NCBI GenBank assembly: GCA_965204705.1
Contig: OZ242006.1
Location: forward strand, 3,286,001-3,350,000
Length of the DNA stretch: 64,000 nt
Reading direction: 5' to 3'
Source of the DNA: Bin5 sp965204705
GTDB lineage: Bacteria; Chloroflexota; Anaerolineae; Caldilineales; Caldilineaceae
How positions within the stretch are numbered: the first letter of the stretch is position 1; each line of letters opens with the position of its first letter. Position numbers and translations under genes: made by a program. Under the pieces are notes generated by a model. That model was given only the letters and a program-made list of their open reading frames with translations. It had not been told where the DNA came from and ran no database searches. Positions 1 through 8,292 of the stretch are shown here, piece by piece.

Positions 1-827
1 CGAATCTGCTGACGCGCAGCTAGGACCCCTAATTCACACTCTATGGTATCTCCGTGCCCAACGCCGGAAAGGAAATTCGCGTCGCCGATAAATTCAGCCA
101 CTGATCGAGAAACTGGACACGTGTACAACTCGTGGGGAGAGGCCACCTGCTCAACACTACCATTCAACATGACCGCGACTCGATCCACCAGACTCAGCGC
201 TTCCTCCTGATCATGCGTGACAAAGATCGCGGTTGTTTTGGCTGCGTGAAGTATTTCGCCCACCTCTGCGCGCACGCGAGCCCGCAGACCGGCGTCAAGA
301 TTACTGAAGGGTTCGTCCAGCAGGATCAAGGCCGGATTGGGAGCCAGAGCCCTCGCGAGGGCGACTCTTTGTTGTTGGCCTCCACTCAGCTCGTGGGGCA
401 TCCGCTCTTCCAGGCCTGCCAACCCTGTCAACTCCAGGACCTCATTTGCGCGCACCGCTTTCTCCGCCGCCGTCATGCGGCGCAAACCGAACTCAATGTT
501 GGCTAGGACACTAACATGCGGAAAGAGTGCATACTCCTGGAACACCATGCCGACGCGGCGCCTTTCGGGCTGCACGTGGACCGATTTACCGGCCACTAAG
601 CGACCGTCAATCTCGATGGTGCCTTCGTTTGCGCGTTCAAACCCGGCAATGAGCCGAAGCGTCGTCGTTTTTCCGCACCCGGAAGGACCAAGGAGAGCAA
701 TGAACTCGCCCCGGTCAACCGTCAAGGATACGTCATTGACTGCCAAGACCGTAGCTTCGCTAGTGCGGAACTGTTTGGAAACGCCTTGCAGGTGAAGGCC
801 TGGTGGATTCTGTTCTAGTCGACTCAC
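1..827 (-). CDS. ABC transporter ATP-binding protein, iron/FbpC type (3' end cut off)
   Basis: Energises import of a small substrate with the two-domain permease encoded just upstream. Reading the minus strand from a GTG at 827 gives an ABC ATPase: Walker A GPSGCGKTT near residue 48, Q-loop region, signature LSGGQQRVA, Walker B LILLDEPFSNLD, and switch histidine in FVTHDQEEAL. An in-frame stop (846-848) lies just upstream, so GTG 827 is the only sensible start; no ATG is available and no clear ribosome site is seen. It begins 38 bp after the permease stop, so it is the next cistron. The frame is still open at base 1, so about 275 of an expected 340-360 residues are present and the C-terminal regulatory part is missing. 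The sequence resembles the FbpC/PotA/ThiQ group; iron is the commonest substrate with this permease type, but thiamine or phosphonate cannot be excluded. Confidence 0.9.
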   Translation of the reverse strand, partial: MSRLEQNPPGLHLQGVSKQFRTSEATVLAVNDVSLTVDRGEFIALLGPSGCGKTTTLRLIAGFERANEGTIEIDGRLVAGKSVHVQPERRRVGMVFQEYALFPHVSVLANIEFGLRRMTAAEKAVRANEVLELTGLAGLEERMPHELSGGQQQRVALARALAPNPALILLDEPFSNLDAGLRARVRAEVGEILHAAKTTAIFVTHDQEEALSLVDRVAVMLNGSVEQVASPHELYTCPVSRSVAEFIGDANFLSGVGHGDTIECELGVLAARQQI

Positions 828-865
828 AGCGCGATTGGACGATGTTTAGCGGCCGGCGGGGTAGG

Positions 866-2569
866 CTAGCCGCTAACCACTTCCCTTTCCTCCTGCATGA
901 GAACAAGAAAGATGCTGAACGCTGACATTGCCAGGAGAATGAGCGCAGGCGCGGCCGCCCGGGCAAAAAACGCTTCGTCCGTAGCCGACCAGATCTGGGT
1001 CGCCAGGGTAGAGAATCCTGTAGGACTCAAGAGCAACGTCGCCGGCAACTCCTTCACGGTCGTCAAGAACACGAGAGCCATCCCTGCCAGAACGCCTGGG
1101 CGCACCAGAGGGGCGGTGATCCGCCTGAATACGGCGCGGTTTCCCAGACCCAGGGTGCGCCCTGCCTCCTCCAGCCGCGGATTCATTTGGAGAAGGCTGA
1201 TCTGCATGGCTCCCATGGCCTGGGGCATGAACCGGACGACATAGGCAAACACAAGCATCCACAGTGTCTGGTAAAGCCACGGCGCATAGTTCGCACCGAG
1301 GAATACCAGGCTAAGCGCGATTACGATTCCCGGCAATCCATATCCCAGATACACGGCTCTCGCCGCAAAGGACATCAGTCGGCCTCCTATCCTGACAGCG
1401 GCATAGGCGACGGGCAGCCCCAGTGTTGCTGCAGCAACCGCGGCCAAGGCGCCGGCGCGAAAACTGTTGAACGTCGCTGCCCAGACGGGCGCAAGAGATT
1501 CACCAGAAGCCAGACCTCGCAAGAGCCAGTAGAGAATCACGCCAGTGGGCAGAACCAGTCCCGCCATGACAACAGCGCCGCAAAAAACTAAGGCCGGCCA
1601 CTTCCGACGAGCTAGTTCAATACGTTTACGCGGCGCGGCCACACCGGCACTACTGCGGTAGTAGCGTGGACGTCCCCGCCCTCTGCTGTTTCTTTCAAAC
1701 AGCAGTAGTATAATCGTAAACACGATCAGCGCCAATGACAGGAATGAGGCGATGTTTCGATCAAAACTGCTCAGGTACTGCACGTAAATGGCCCGCGTGA
1801 AGCTATTGAAACGCAATAGAGAGACCGCTCCAAAATCGCTGAGGGTATACAATGCCACCAACAGCCCGCCCGCAGTGATGGCCGGCCGCAGATTGGGTAA
1901 CGTCACCTTCAGAAATGTCTGCAAACCATTATACCCAAGGGAACGCGCGGCTTCTTCGAGCGACGGATCGAACCTGTGCAGCGCGGCGCGAATGCTCATA
2001 AAGATGTAAGGATAGGTAAAGAGTGTCAAGACCCAGAGCGCACCGGTGAACCCGTAGATTGACGGCAGCCGCTCCACGCCGAAAGGGGAGAGGAGTTCTT
2101 GCAGGGCGCCCCTCGGCCCGAACATGGCAATCAAGGTGAAACCACCGACATAACTTGGAATCACCAGGGGCATCATCGCCAGCACAGTCCAGATTCTCCA
2201 ACCGGGCAGGTCGGTCCTTTCGGTCAGCCAGGCAAACGGTAAAGCCAGTGCTAGCGACAACGTCGTGACGCTGCATGTCAGGAGTAGGCTGTTCCACATT
2301 ATCTGCAAAATTCGAGTTCTGCTGAGAAGACCCGAGATTTCTGTCCAGCCGACGCCTGCCGCCCTATAAACCAGGTAGACAAGCGGCAGCATCATTGCGA
2401 GTGCGATCAGCAGGACTATCATCTTGAACAGAGCGCCGACATATCGATGAACTGCCTGATGCCTCGCATCGCTGGCATGATCGATTGGCCCGGATGAATA
2501 CGCACTGCGCAGCACCTGAAAAGCGATGCTCCTCCTGGGCGGCACAGACGTCTCGCTCTCGCTACTCAT
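866..2569 (-). CDS. ABC transporter permease, FbpB/ThiP-type with two fused permease domains
   Basis: Inner-membrane channel of a binding-protein-dependent importer. The 567-residue protein has about twelve membrane segments and two copies of the permease domain, each with an EAA-type loop: around residue 205 (LEEAARSLGYNGLQTFLKVT) and around residue 478 (LEEAGRTLGLGNRAVFRRIT). Two domains in one chain of about 550 residues is the hallmark of the Fe(III)/thiamine/2-aminoethylphosphonate permeases. The start ATG directly abuts the stop codon TAG of the small membrane protein upstream, which implies translational coupling, and the ATPase follows after 38 bp. No periplasmic binding protein is in the window; it may lie beyond base 1. 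Substrate assignment (iron) is inference from family frequency. Confidence 0.92.
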   Translation of the reverse strand: MSSESETSVPPRRSIAFQVLRSAYSSGPIDHASDARHQAVHRYVGALFKMIVLLIALAMMLPLVYLVYRAAGVGWTEISGLLSRTRILQIMWNSLLLTCSVTTLSLALALPFAWLTERTDLPGWRIWTVLAMMPLVIPSYVGGFTLIAMFGPRGALQELLSPFGVERLPSIYGFTGALWVLTLFTYPYIFMSIRAALHRFDPSLEEAARSLGYNGLQTFLKVTLPNLRPAITAGGLLVALYTLSDFGAVSLLRFNSFTRAIYVQYLSSFDRNIASFLSLALIVFTIILLLFERNSRGRGRPRYYRSSAGVAAPRKRIELARRKWPALVFCGAVVMAGLVLPTGVILYWLLRGLASGESLAPVWAATFNSFRAGALAAVAAATLGLPVAYAAVRIGGRLMSFAARAVYLGYGLPGIVIALSLVFLGANYAPWLYQTLWMLVFAYVVRFMPQAMGAMQISLLQMNPRLEEAGRTLGLGNRAVFRRITAPLVRPGVLAGMALVFLTTVKELPATLLLSPTGFSTLATQIWSATDEAFFARAAAPALILLAMSAFSIFLVLMQEEREVVSG

Positions 2570-3076
2570 CTACTTCAGGACCTCGTCAGTTGGAGAGGTG
2601 AGACCCTCCTCGATCCGGCTGCTTGTAAAACCATACTGCTGCTTGATTGACGGCCAGAAAAGCCAGGCAAGACCTATTGCCGGCTGTACGAGGGGAAAAT
2701 AGCCGTAGTCGGCGCCAAAAAGACGCCAGACGGTTCGACCAATCGATTCGGGGATGATTAGGCTTAGAAACCCTACAAAGATTGTAAGCGCAGTCTCCAA
2801 GACCAGAACACTGACGGAGAGGCGCCATGCCCAGCGCACGCGGTATGCGAAGCCAACGGTCGCGGTCAAGTAGCAGAGCGCAGCCACAAGGCTCAGAGTC
2901 GGGGCCAGATAGTTGACGACGCCTTCCTTCAGCAAGAGCTGAAACAAAGCACGGACGCCTGTGGACAGGGCCAGAAGGGGATATGAAACTGTAAGAATAT
3001 AGCCAAAGACGGTCACCAACTCCGCTGAGCTGGAATTTCGCTCCGTTTGGCCTGATCCGATTCGCGTTCTGGTCAT
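2570..3076 (-). CDS. small four-helix membrane protein of unknown function
   Basis: I do not recognise a named family. The 168-residue protein has four hydrophobic segments (about residues 20-42, 55-77, 83-107 and 125-145) and a polar C-terminus. It sits between a ThrH-like phosphatase and the iron-type permease, and its stop codon touches the permease start with no spacer, so it is almost certainly translated together with the transporter. A second overlapping frame of similar length (2586-3080) exists, but its translation is arginine- and cysteine-rich without membrane segments and is rejected. A role as accessory subunit of the importer is suggested by position only. Confidence 0.7.
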   Translation of the reverse strand: MTRTRIGSGQTERNSSSAELVTVFGYILTVSYPLLALSTGVRALFQLLLKEGVVNYLAPTLSLVAALCYLTATVGFAYRVRWAWRLSVSVLVLETALTIFVGFLSLIIPESIGRTVWRLFGADYGYFPLVQPAIGLAWLFWPSIKQQYGFTSSRIEEGLTSPTDEVLK

Positions 3077-3120
3077 ACAACCAGTCTTAAGTACGGAAGG
3101 GATGGCGCTACGCCTGGCTC

Positions 3121-3747
3121 CTACCCGCTATCCACCATCCACTCCTCTATAATGGACCTGGCCTCAACATAGTTGCGGACTACTGGCAGGTTGGGGTGGT
3201 CGTCAATTACATTGTCCGGCGGATCAAAAAGCACACCGGTGTCTGCTCTTTCGAGCATGGCAATGTCGTTGTACGAATCACCTATTGCCATGGTCTGGAA
3301 TTGGAGTTCGCGAAATGCTGAAATGGCTCTGCGTTTGGACTGTTCCAGGCGCAGGCGATAGCCGGTGATGGCGCCGTCTGCATCGACTTCCAGAGAGTGA
3401 CAGAATAGGGTCGGAAAGCCGAGTTTGGCCATCAAAGGTCGGGCAAACTCGTAAAAGGTGTCGGAAAGAATGACGAACTGCGTGCGGGCGCGAATCCAAT
3501 CGACGAAGTCTTCGGCTCCGGGCAGCGGGGCGATGGTAGCTATGACATCCTGAATATCCTGCAAACGCAGACCCTTCTCCTTCAGGATGGCCATCCTCAT
3601 CTGCATCAGCTGATCGTAATCAGATATGTCGCGGGTTGTCAGCCGCAACTGCTCAATGCCGGTCTTTTCTGCAAAGGCGATCCAGATTTCTGGAACAAGA
3701 ACGCCCTCAAGATCGCTCGCGAAGAGCCGGGGTCTTGGATCAGGCAA
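3121..3747 (-). CDS. thrH: ThrH-like HAD phosphatase (phosphoserine phosphatase / homoserine phosphotransferase)
   Basis: HAD-superfamily enzyme that removes phosphate from phosphoserine and, in ThrH, can transfer it to homoserine. The N-terminus carries the ThrH form of motif I, DLEGVLVPEIWIAFAEKTGI (about residues 12-31), motif II in VILSDTFYEFARPL, the conserved lysine region, and motif III in AIGDSYNDIAML. Length (208) matches ThrH (about 205). The second Asp of the usual DxDGT loop is Glu here, as in ThrH. It lies 12 bp after the histidine phosphatase gene and 44 bp before the small membrane protein, so all belong to one minus-strand unit. Why a serine/threonine-type phosphatase sits ahead of an iron-type importer is not evident. 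Confidence 0.85.
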   Translation of the reverse strand: MPDPRPRLFASDLEGVLVPEIWIAFAEKTGIEQLRLTTRDISDYDQLMQMRMAILKEKGLRLQDIQDVIATIAPLPGAEDFVDWIRARTQFVILSDTFYEFARPLMAKLGFPTLFCHSLEVDADGAITGYRLRLEQSKRRAISAFRELQFQTMAIGDSYNDIAMLERADTGVLFDPPDNVIDDHPNLPVVRNYVEARSIIEEWMVDSG

Positions 3748-3759
3748 TATCGACTCCTC

Positions 3760-4485
3760 TCAGTAGGTCAAATCGTTATCTGCCAGATGGTCGGCGCGGT
3801 TCGTATAGCGAACAGTGACGACCATGCTGTTGTCAGTCCTTGATGGCGTAAAGTCTACTCGAGTGATTCCGGTATTGTGGTGGTTGAAATAGATATCGTT
3901 GCCTGGCAGCCGGCCTAAGAGAGCTTTGAGAAGGCTATCCATAAAGGTGCCGTGGCTTACCGCGGCAATGCCTTCATCTTCCTCTGAATCTTTGGCCATC
4001 TGATGCAGAGTCTCGGCTACCCGGACGGCACGGGCATGGCAGGAGGCTCTATCCTCCTCCCCTCCTTGCCACCAGCCATATTCACCGACGCCATCCAAGC
4101 AAAAACCAGGAAATCTCTGGCTCATTTCAGCCCTGCTTAGGCCGGGAAAGCCGACAGCCTCCGCGTCGGGTCCTGGCCTGAGGAATACGCCACCGTGTTC
4201 GTGCAGGTCCAGCCAAACAGACGGAGAAAGGTCTAGAGCGCCGGCAACGGGCTGAATAGTCTGCATCGTGCGCAGCATAGGACTACAGTAGAGTCGAGAG
4301 ATCGCCACATCGACGAAATATGTTACCAGCCGACTCGCCTGTTGTTCTCCCAACTCTGTCAAAGGCGGTTCGGCGACCCGCTGCGTCATGTAGGTCTCGA
4401 AGGGGTAGGGGCCAGGCCGCTCCTTCAGCTGTTCGGCGAGCAGATTGTTGGATGACTGTCCGTGACGAATCAGATAAAGAATCAT
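3760..4485 (-). CDS. histidine phosphatase family protein (phosphoglycerate-mutase-like)
   Basis: Phosphatase using a phosphohistidine intermediate. The catalytic motif LIRHGQSSNN is at residues 4-13 if translation starts at the ATG at 4485; the second catalytic His is in AVSHGTFMDSLL near residue 187. The open frame extends to 4587, but the extra 34 residues are cysteine-rich and would push the RHG motif far from the N-terminus, which is not normal for the family, so 4485 is preferred although no Shine-Dalgarno is visible. Length 241 residues. First gene of the minus-strand unit leading into ThrH and the ABC importer. Substrate unknown: the family includes sugar-phosphate, nucleotide and broad-specificity phosphatases. 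Confidence 0.85.
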   Translation of the reverse strand: MILYLIRHGQSSNNLLAEQLKERPGPYPFETYMTQRVAEPPLTELGEQQASRLVTYFVDVAISRLYCSPMLRTMQTIQPVAGALDLSPSVWLDLHEHGGVFLRPGPDAEAVGFPGLSRAEMSQRFPGFCLDGVGEYGWWQGGEEDRASCHARAVRVAETLHQMAKDSEEDEGIAAVSHGTFMDSLLKALLGRLPGNDIYFNHHNTGITRVDFTPSRTDNSMVVTVRYTNRADHLADNDLTY

Positions 4486-5498
4486 TTGGAGGCAGTTCTC
4501 CGAACTGAATCTAGGATGACACAAGCTTAGAATAATGATGAACCGTGTTCGCCGAGTGAGAGTACATGAACAGGAGGAAAAAGGCAAGAAATCGGGGCAA
4601 ATGCGCGCCTACCAATACGTGTGTATGCGTTGGGCCACCTTGGTCGATTGGGAATGCTAGGGGCGAGTGTTCACGAGAGATTGCGAGCGTTCGTGAGCGT
4701 TGGCGAAACTGGCAGAGCGATTGCGACGGGCAGAAACAGTGAAATTCTCAGTGAGGGAAAGTTTCCAAAGGCACAACTGCTCTCGTATGTACGTTGACCG
4801 AGAGCTTGTGAGAGTTTACGAGAGTTTACGAGAGTTTACGAGAGTCCTTTGAGATAGTGATAGGTCTCCTTGGAGAGTGCGACGGAAACACGTTGCTTTC
4901 GTATAGTCTTACTGACCGAAAGTAGACTAGAGAGGGTTGTTGTTCGCTATTCCACATAAGCAGTATCCCCGCTGAGGAGAAATTCAGAGTCCAGGTCGAG
5001 CTCTTCTAAGCACTACCTCAGGGAGTTGCTTGTTTAGAATGGCTTTTGGGCCGGCTGCCGCACCAAGGGAAGATCGAGGGCGATAGCCAGTTTGGCAAAA
5101 CTCTGCGAGCGAGCCGCCTGCGTGTGCGATGAGGCTAATTCGAAGTGTGGGTCTGCACGCCGGACAGGAAGGCCGACCACTCAAATATTTTTATTCCGTA
5201 TAATATATTTTATACCAAGTTAAATTACAGGAGAGTTGTCTCGCGTCTTCATGATAGAAGGCAGGCGGGACTCTGATCATCTGCGGGCCCAGACGTTCCC
5301 ATGAGGGCGACTGGCGGGCCCAGGCTGGAAGCAGCCAGCCGTCTTGGAGATCTAGCCGAAAGGGGAGGCGAGTGCTGCTTGTCCTTTTTTTGGAAGGAAA
5401 CTTGCACGGGTGTACATTAGCCTTTGGGTTTTCCGTTTAGCAGATTCCGCCTGGGATCCTACTCGAATCGCGCAAGAAAGTGGCGCCACAAGCTTGTG
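4486..5498. other. long non-coding stretch between divergent genes
   Basis: About 1 kb without a convincing gene. Short open frames here have no recognisable protein features. It holds a 10-bp tandem repeat (4801-4845), a looser array of GCGTTCGTGAG-like words (about 4670-4710) and an AT-rich patch (about 5180-5232) containing TATAAT at 5199-5204. It must contain the promoters of the minus-strand phosphatase-importer unit and of the plus-strand TrkH gene, but no good -35 box could be paired with the TATAAT. Confidence 0.6.
4801..4845. repeat. 10-bp tandem repeat (AGAGTTTACG), about 4.5 units
   Basis: Three perfect head-to-tail units AGAGTTTACG at 4811-4840, followed by a half unit AGAGT and preceded by a degenerate unit AGAGCTTGTG at 4801-4810. 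The period is close to one helical turn. It is too short and lacks spacers, so it is not a CRISPR array. Confidence 0.9.
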
Positions 5499-7025
5499 AT
5501 GACTAGACGTTCCGAAGAGCCGGTGAGCAGCAAGCCTTCTGATGCAGAGGACGAGGCTTCCGAAGGGATCCTGCTGAAGCTTGAGGTAAGTCAGGAGCCG
5601 GGATTAGACCGACCGGGTTTAGCGGGCGGTACTGACCGTTCAGAGGGGGCCACAGGCAGGCGTCTGTCGCGGGCGCAGGCTCCCCGCCTGCTGATATTTG
5701 GCTTCGCCGGAATCATCCTCCTGGGAACACTCCTCCTGAAAGTGCCGGCTGCAACAACCTCAGGTGTGTCCATTTCCTGGATGGAGGCCGTATTCGCCTC
5801 GACCAGTGCCGTGACGGTTACGGGACTGGGGGTGCTGACGACGGCTACTGACTTCAGCCGTTTCGGCCAGTTCATTATCCTGGTCCTTCTTCAGGTTGGC
5901 GGCGTCGGCTTTATCGCTTTTAGCGTCTTGCTATTTCGCCTGGTAGGTAGACGCGTAACGCTTAATGAGCGCTTCTTGATCCAGCAGTCGCTCGGAGGCG
6001 AACGGCAGTTCGGCCTGACCCGAAACTGGGGGCGGCTAGGCAGCGTCGCCAACCTGGCGCTATACGTCCTGGTTATTACAGTGTCAATCGAGGCGGTTGG
6101 CACGCTCTTGCTCTGGCTGCGCTGGCGGACCGAACTGCCCGACGGAGAGGCGCTCTGGCTGGCGCTCTTCCATGCCGTCAGCAGCTATTGCAACGCCGGT
6201 TTCGACCTCTTTGCAGGCAGCGGCCACGCACCGGTCTTCGGATTCGCGACAGACTACTACACTCTCGCGGTCATGTCGGCCCTGATTGTACTGGGTGGTG
6301 TCGGAGTGGCCGTGTTGTACGATGTGGTCAGCTATTTCAGAAATCGTACGCTGGCCCTGAACACCCGCATTACTTTGGGTTTGACTGTGGCGCTCCTCGT
6401 CGCCGGCTTGGCTGTCATGGTCCTTGATCGAGATCTATACGAAGTGTCACTGGCTGCTCACACCTTGGGCGAACAGATCGCGGTCAGCGTTTTCACAGTC
6501 ATCTCCGCGCGTACGGCAGGCCTGACTATTCTGCCTCTTGAGGAGCTCAGCCAGAGTACGCAACTCATGCTGTTGTTCTGGATGTTCATCGGGGGTGCAC
6601 CGGCAAGCATGGCCGGCGGTGTGACAACCAGCACCTTCGGCGTGTTGCTCATCTCGGCCCTCGCGACAGCCAAGGGCGGAGACAACCAGGCGGTGGCGTT
6701 CGGCCGCTCCGTGCCCAGAGAAACACTGAACAAAGCCGTCGCGATCATGACGGTAAGCACGATACTGGTCGCGGCCGTGACGATCTTGCTATCTCTAATC
6801 TCTCAGGGCGACATCTTTGCGCTAGGTTTCGAGGTAGTCAGCGCCTTTGCCAATGCAGGTTACTCTCTGGGCTTTACGCACAAGCTCGACGCTTGGGGAC
6901 AGGCGCTGATCGCGTTTACCATGTTCTGGGGTCGCCTGGGGCCGCTCACCATCGTCATTGCCTTGGCCCAGCGTGAGCGCCCTTCCCTGCTTCAGTACCC
7001 TGAGGAGCCGGTCATTTTGGGGTAG
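5499..7025 (+). CDS. TrkH/KtrB family potassium transporter, membrane subunit
   Basis: Potassium-conducting membrane subunit. Four pore-loop repeats are visible, each with the selectivity-filter glycine: TVTGLGVL (about residue 106), NAGFDLFAG (about 232), SARTAGLTIL (about 338) and NAGYSLGF (about 457). Hydrophobic segments fill the rest of the protein after about residue 62. The N-terminal 60 residues are polar and probably disordered, longer than usual. Start is uncertain: the frame is open from a TTG at 5424, but the ATG at 5499 is more likely. The protein is about 508 residues, KtrB/TrkH-sized. No regulatory KtrA/TrkA NAD-binding subunit is adjacent; the next gene is a metallopeptidase-like enzyme, so the partner must be elsewhere. 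Confidence 0.9.
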   Translation: MTRRSEEPVSSKPSDAEDEASEGILLKLEVSQEPGLDRPGLAGGTDRSEGATGRRLSRAQAPRLLIFGFAGIILLGTLLLKVPAATTSGVSISWMEAVFASTSAVTVTGLGVLTTATDFSRFGQFIILVLLQVGGVGFIAFSVLLFRLVGRRVTLNERFLIQQSLGGERQFGLTRNWGRLGSVANLALYVLVITVSIEAVGTLLLWLRWRTELPDGEALWLALFHAVSSYCNAGFDLFAGSGHAPVFGFATDYYTLAVMSALIVLGGVGVAVLYDVVSYFRNRTLALNTRITLGLTVALLVAGLAVMVLDRDLYEVSLAAHTLGEQIAVSVFTVISARTAGLTILPLEELSQSTQLMLLFWMFIGGAPASMAGGVTTSTFGVLLISALATAKGGDNQAVAFGRSVPRETLNKAVAIMTVSTILVAAVTILLSLISQGDIFALGFEVVSAFANAGYSLGFTHKLDAWGQALIAFTMFWGRLGPLTIVIALAQRERPSLLQYPEEPVILG

Positions 7026-7110
7026 CCAAGGAGTTACCCCAGGAAGCCATTCCGTTGCTCTCAGAAATATTGACCCTGATTACATCACAGTCCGGGAGGA
7101 CCGTTTGGTT

Positions 7111-8151
7111 ATGACCGAAACAGCAATTTTCACCTTAGAAGATATGCAGGCCGGTGCTGAAGTCGCGGTGCGAATCTGCATGGCTGTACAACCCAGCGAA
7201 CGTGTGCTCATTCTAGGCGACGAAGGCTCTTCGCTGATCAGCCAAGCGCTGGCTGATGCAGCAAGTCCCACAGCCGGAGCCGTAGAAACGCATACGCTGG
7301 AATCGCTTGGCGTTCGCCCCATTACCGAGATTCCAGACGCGCTCCAGACTGCACTGGAGCGTTTTCAACCGCATGTCAGTTTTTACACCGCCAGCAGCCA
7401 GCCGGGTGAACTGAAGTTTCGTATGGCCTACATGCCGGCAGTTATGCAGGCGAATCCGGCCGGCGCCCGCCACGGCCATATGATCAATATCACGCCCATC
7501 CTGATGACACAGGGTATGCGAGTCGATTACCAGCGGATCTACGACGTCACAATGAGGGTGCACGAGCTTGCATGTCAGGCTAAGGAGATTCGCGTCACCA
7601 ATCCCAAGGGAACTGACTTCACTGCCAGCTTGAACCCCGATTTCAAATGGATCCCTTGCCACGGGCTCTACCATAAGCCAGGAGAATGGGGTAACCTGCC
7701 GGAAGGGGAGACCTTTACTTCACCTGGAAACGCAAACGGCCTGCTGGTCGTTGACGAGCTCGGTGACTACTTCAGCGAACGCTATGGAATCCTCGAAACT
7801 CCGGTCAATTTTCAGGTAGAGGATGGCCGCGTAGTATCGGTAGAGGGCGAAGACAAATCGCTGGAGAAGGATGTTCAGTCATACATTTACGGGGCTGAAA
7901 ACGCCGACCGGGTTGGTGAATTTGCAATCGGTACCAACATCGCCCTGACAGGACTGGTCGGAAATCTGCTGCAGGACGAGAAGTTTCCGGGGGTGCATGT
8001 GGCCTTCGGCGACCCGTACGGCAAGCAGACGGGGGCCGACTGGAAGTCCGACCACCATGTCGATGTCATTCCAACCCAGTGCACGATCGACGTCGACGGA
8101 AGACGTATCATGTCGGATGGAGAGTTCGCGGCCGAAATACTTGGGGATTGA
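7111..8151 (+). CDS. M29 aminopeptidase / NicX-like metalloenzyme
   Basis: Member of the thermophilic M29 metallo-aminopeptidase superfamily, which also includes the NicX-type dihydroxypyridine dioxygenases. Visible metal-site candidates are the acidic run LPEGETFTSP (about residue 198), VGEFAIGTN (about 268), VHVAFGD (about 298) and DHHVDVI (about 314). At 346 residues it is shorter than classical M29 peptidases (about 400) and close to the NicX branch. The start ATG 7111 follows GGGAGGA at 7094-7100; the frame upstream overlaps the TrkH gene and is not used. It follows TrkH by 85 bp. Whether it cleaves peptides or an aromatic ring cannot be told from the sequence. Confidence 0.8.
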   Translation: MTETAIFTLEDMQAGAEVAVRICMAVQPSERVLILGDEGSSLISQALADAASPTAGAVETHTLESLGVRPITEIPDALQTALERFQPHVSFYTASSQPGELKFRMAYMPAVMQANPAGARHGHMINITPILMTQGMRVDYQRIYDVTMRVHELACQAKEIRVTNPKGTDFTASLNPDFKWIPCHGLYHKPGEWGNLPEGETFTSPGNANGLLVVDELGDYFSERYGILETPVNFQVEDGRVVSVEGEDKSLEKDVQSYIYGAENADRVGEFAIGTNIALTGLVGNLLQDEKFPGVHVAFGDPYGKQTGADWKSDHHVDVIPTQCTIDVDGRRIMSDGEFAAEILGD

Positions 8152-8193
8152 CCAAAGTAAGCTTGAAGTGCCCGGCTTTCCAGGTCAAAGGAA

Positions 8194-8236
8194 GCCACCC
8201 AACCGGCTCAGAACTGGCTGAGGCGGCATGGGTGGC
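8194..8236. terminator. strong hairpin between convergent genes
   Basis: GCCACCCA (8194-8201) pairs with TGGGTGGC (8229-8236), and inside it CCGGCTCAG (8203-8211) pairs with CTGAGGCGG (8218-8226) with one mismatch, giving about 17 bp of stem and a 6-nt loop. It lies between the ends of the M29-like gene (plus) and the DUF4268 gene (minus), so it could stop transcription from both sides. There is no T tract, so Rho-independent action is uncertain. Confidence 0.55.
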
Positions 8237-8292
8237 AAATGAAGAGTATTCGTGCACTTCGGAGAGAGTTTCGAGCGCTAACTCCTGATCCG

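Noticed and set aside
132..795. Two overlapping plus-strand frames of 124 and 152 codons
   Set aside because: They are antisense shadows of the ABC ATPase gene, whose Walker and signature motifs read cleanly on the minus strand and run off the window edge.
2586..3080. A 164-codon minus-strand frame overlapping the 168-residue membrane protein
   Set aside because: Its translation is rich in Arg, Cys and Pro with no hydrophobic segments, while the chosen frame has four membrane helices and abuts the permease start.
4801..4845. Possible CRISPR-like repeats
   Set aside because: Units are 10 bp, directly adjacent, with no spacers and no cas genes.
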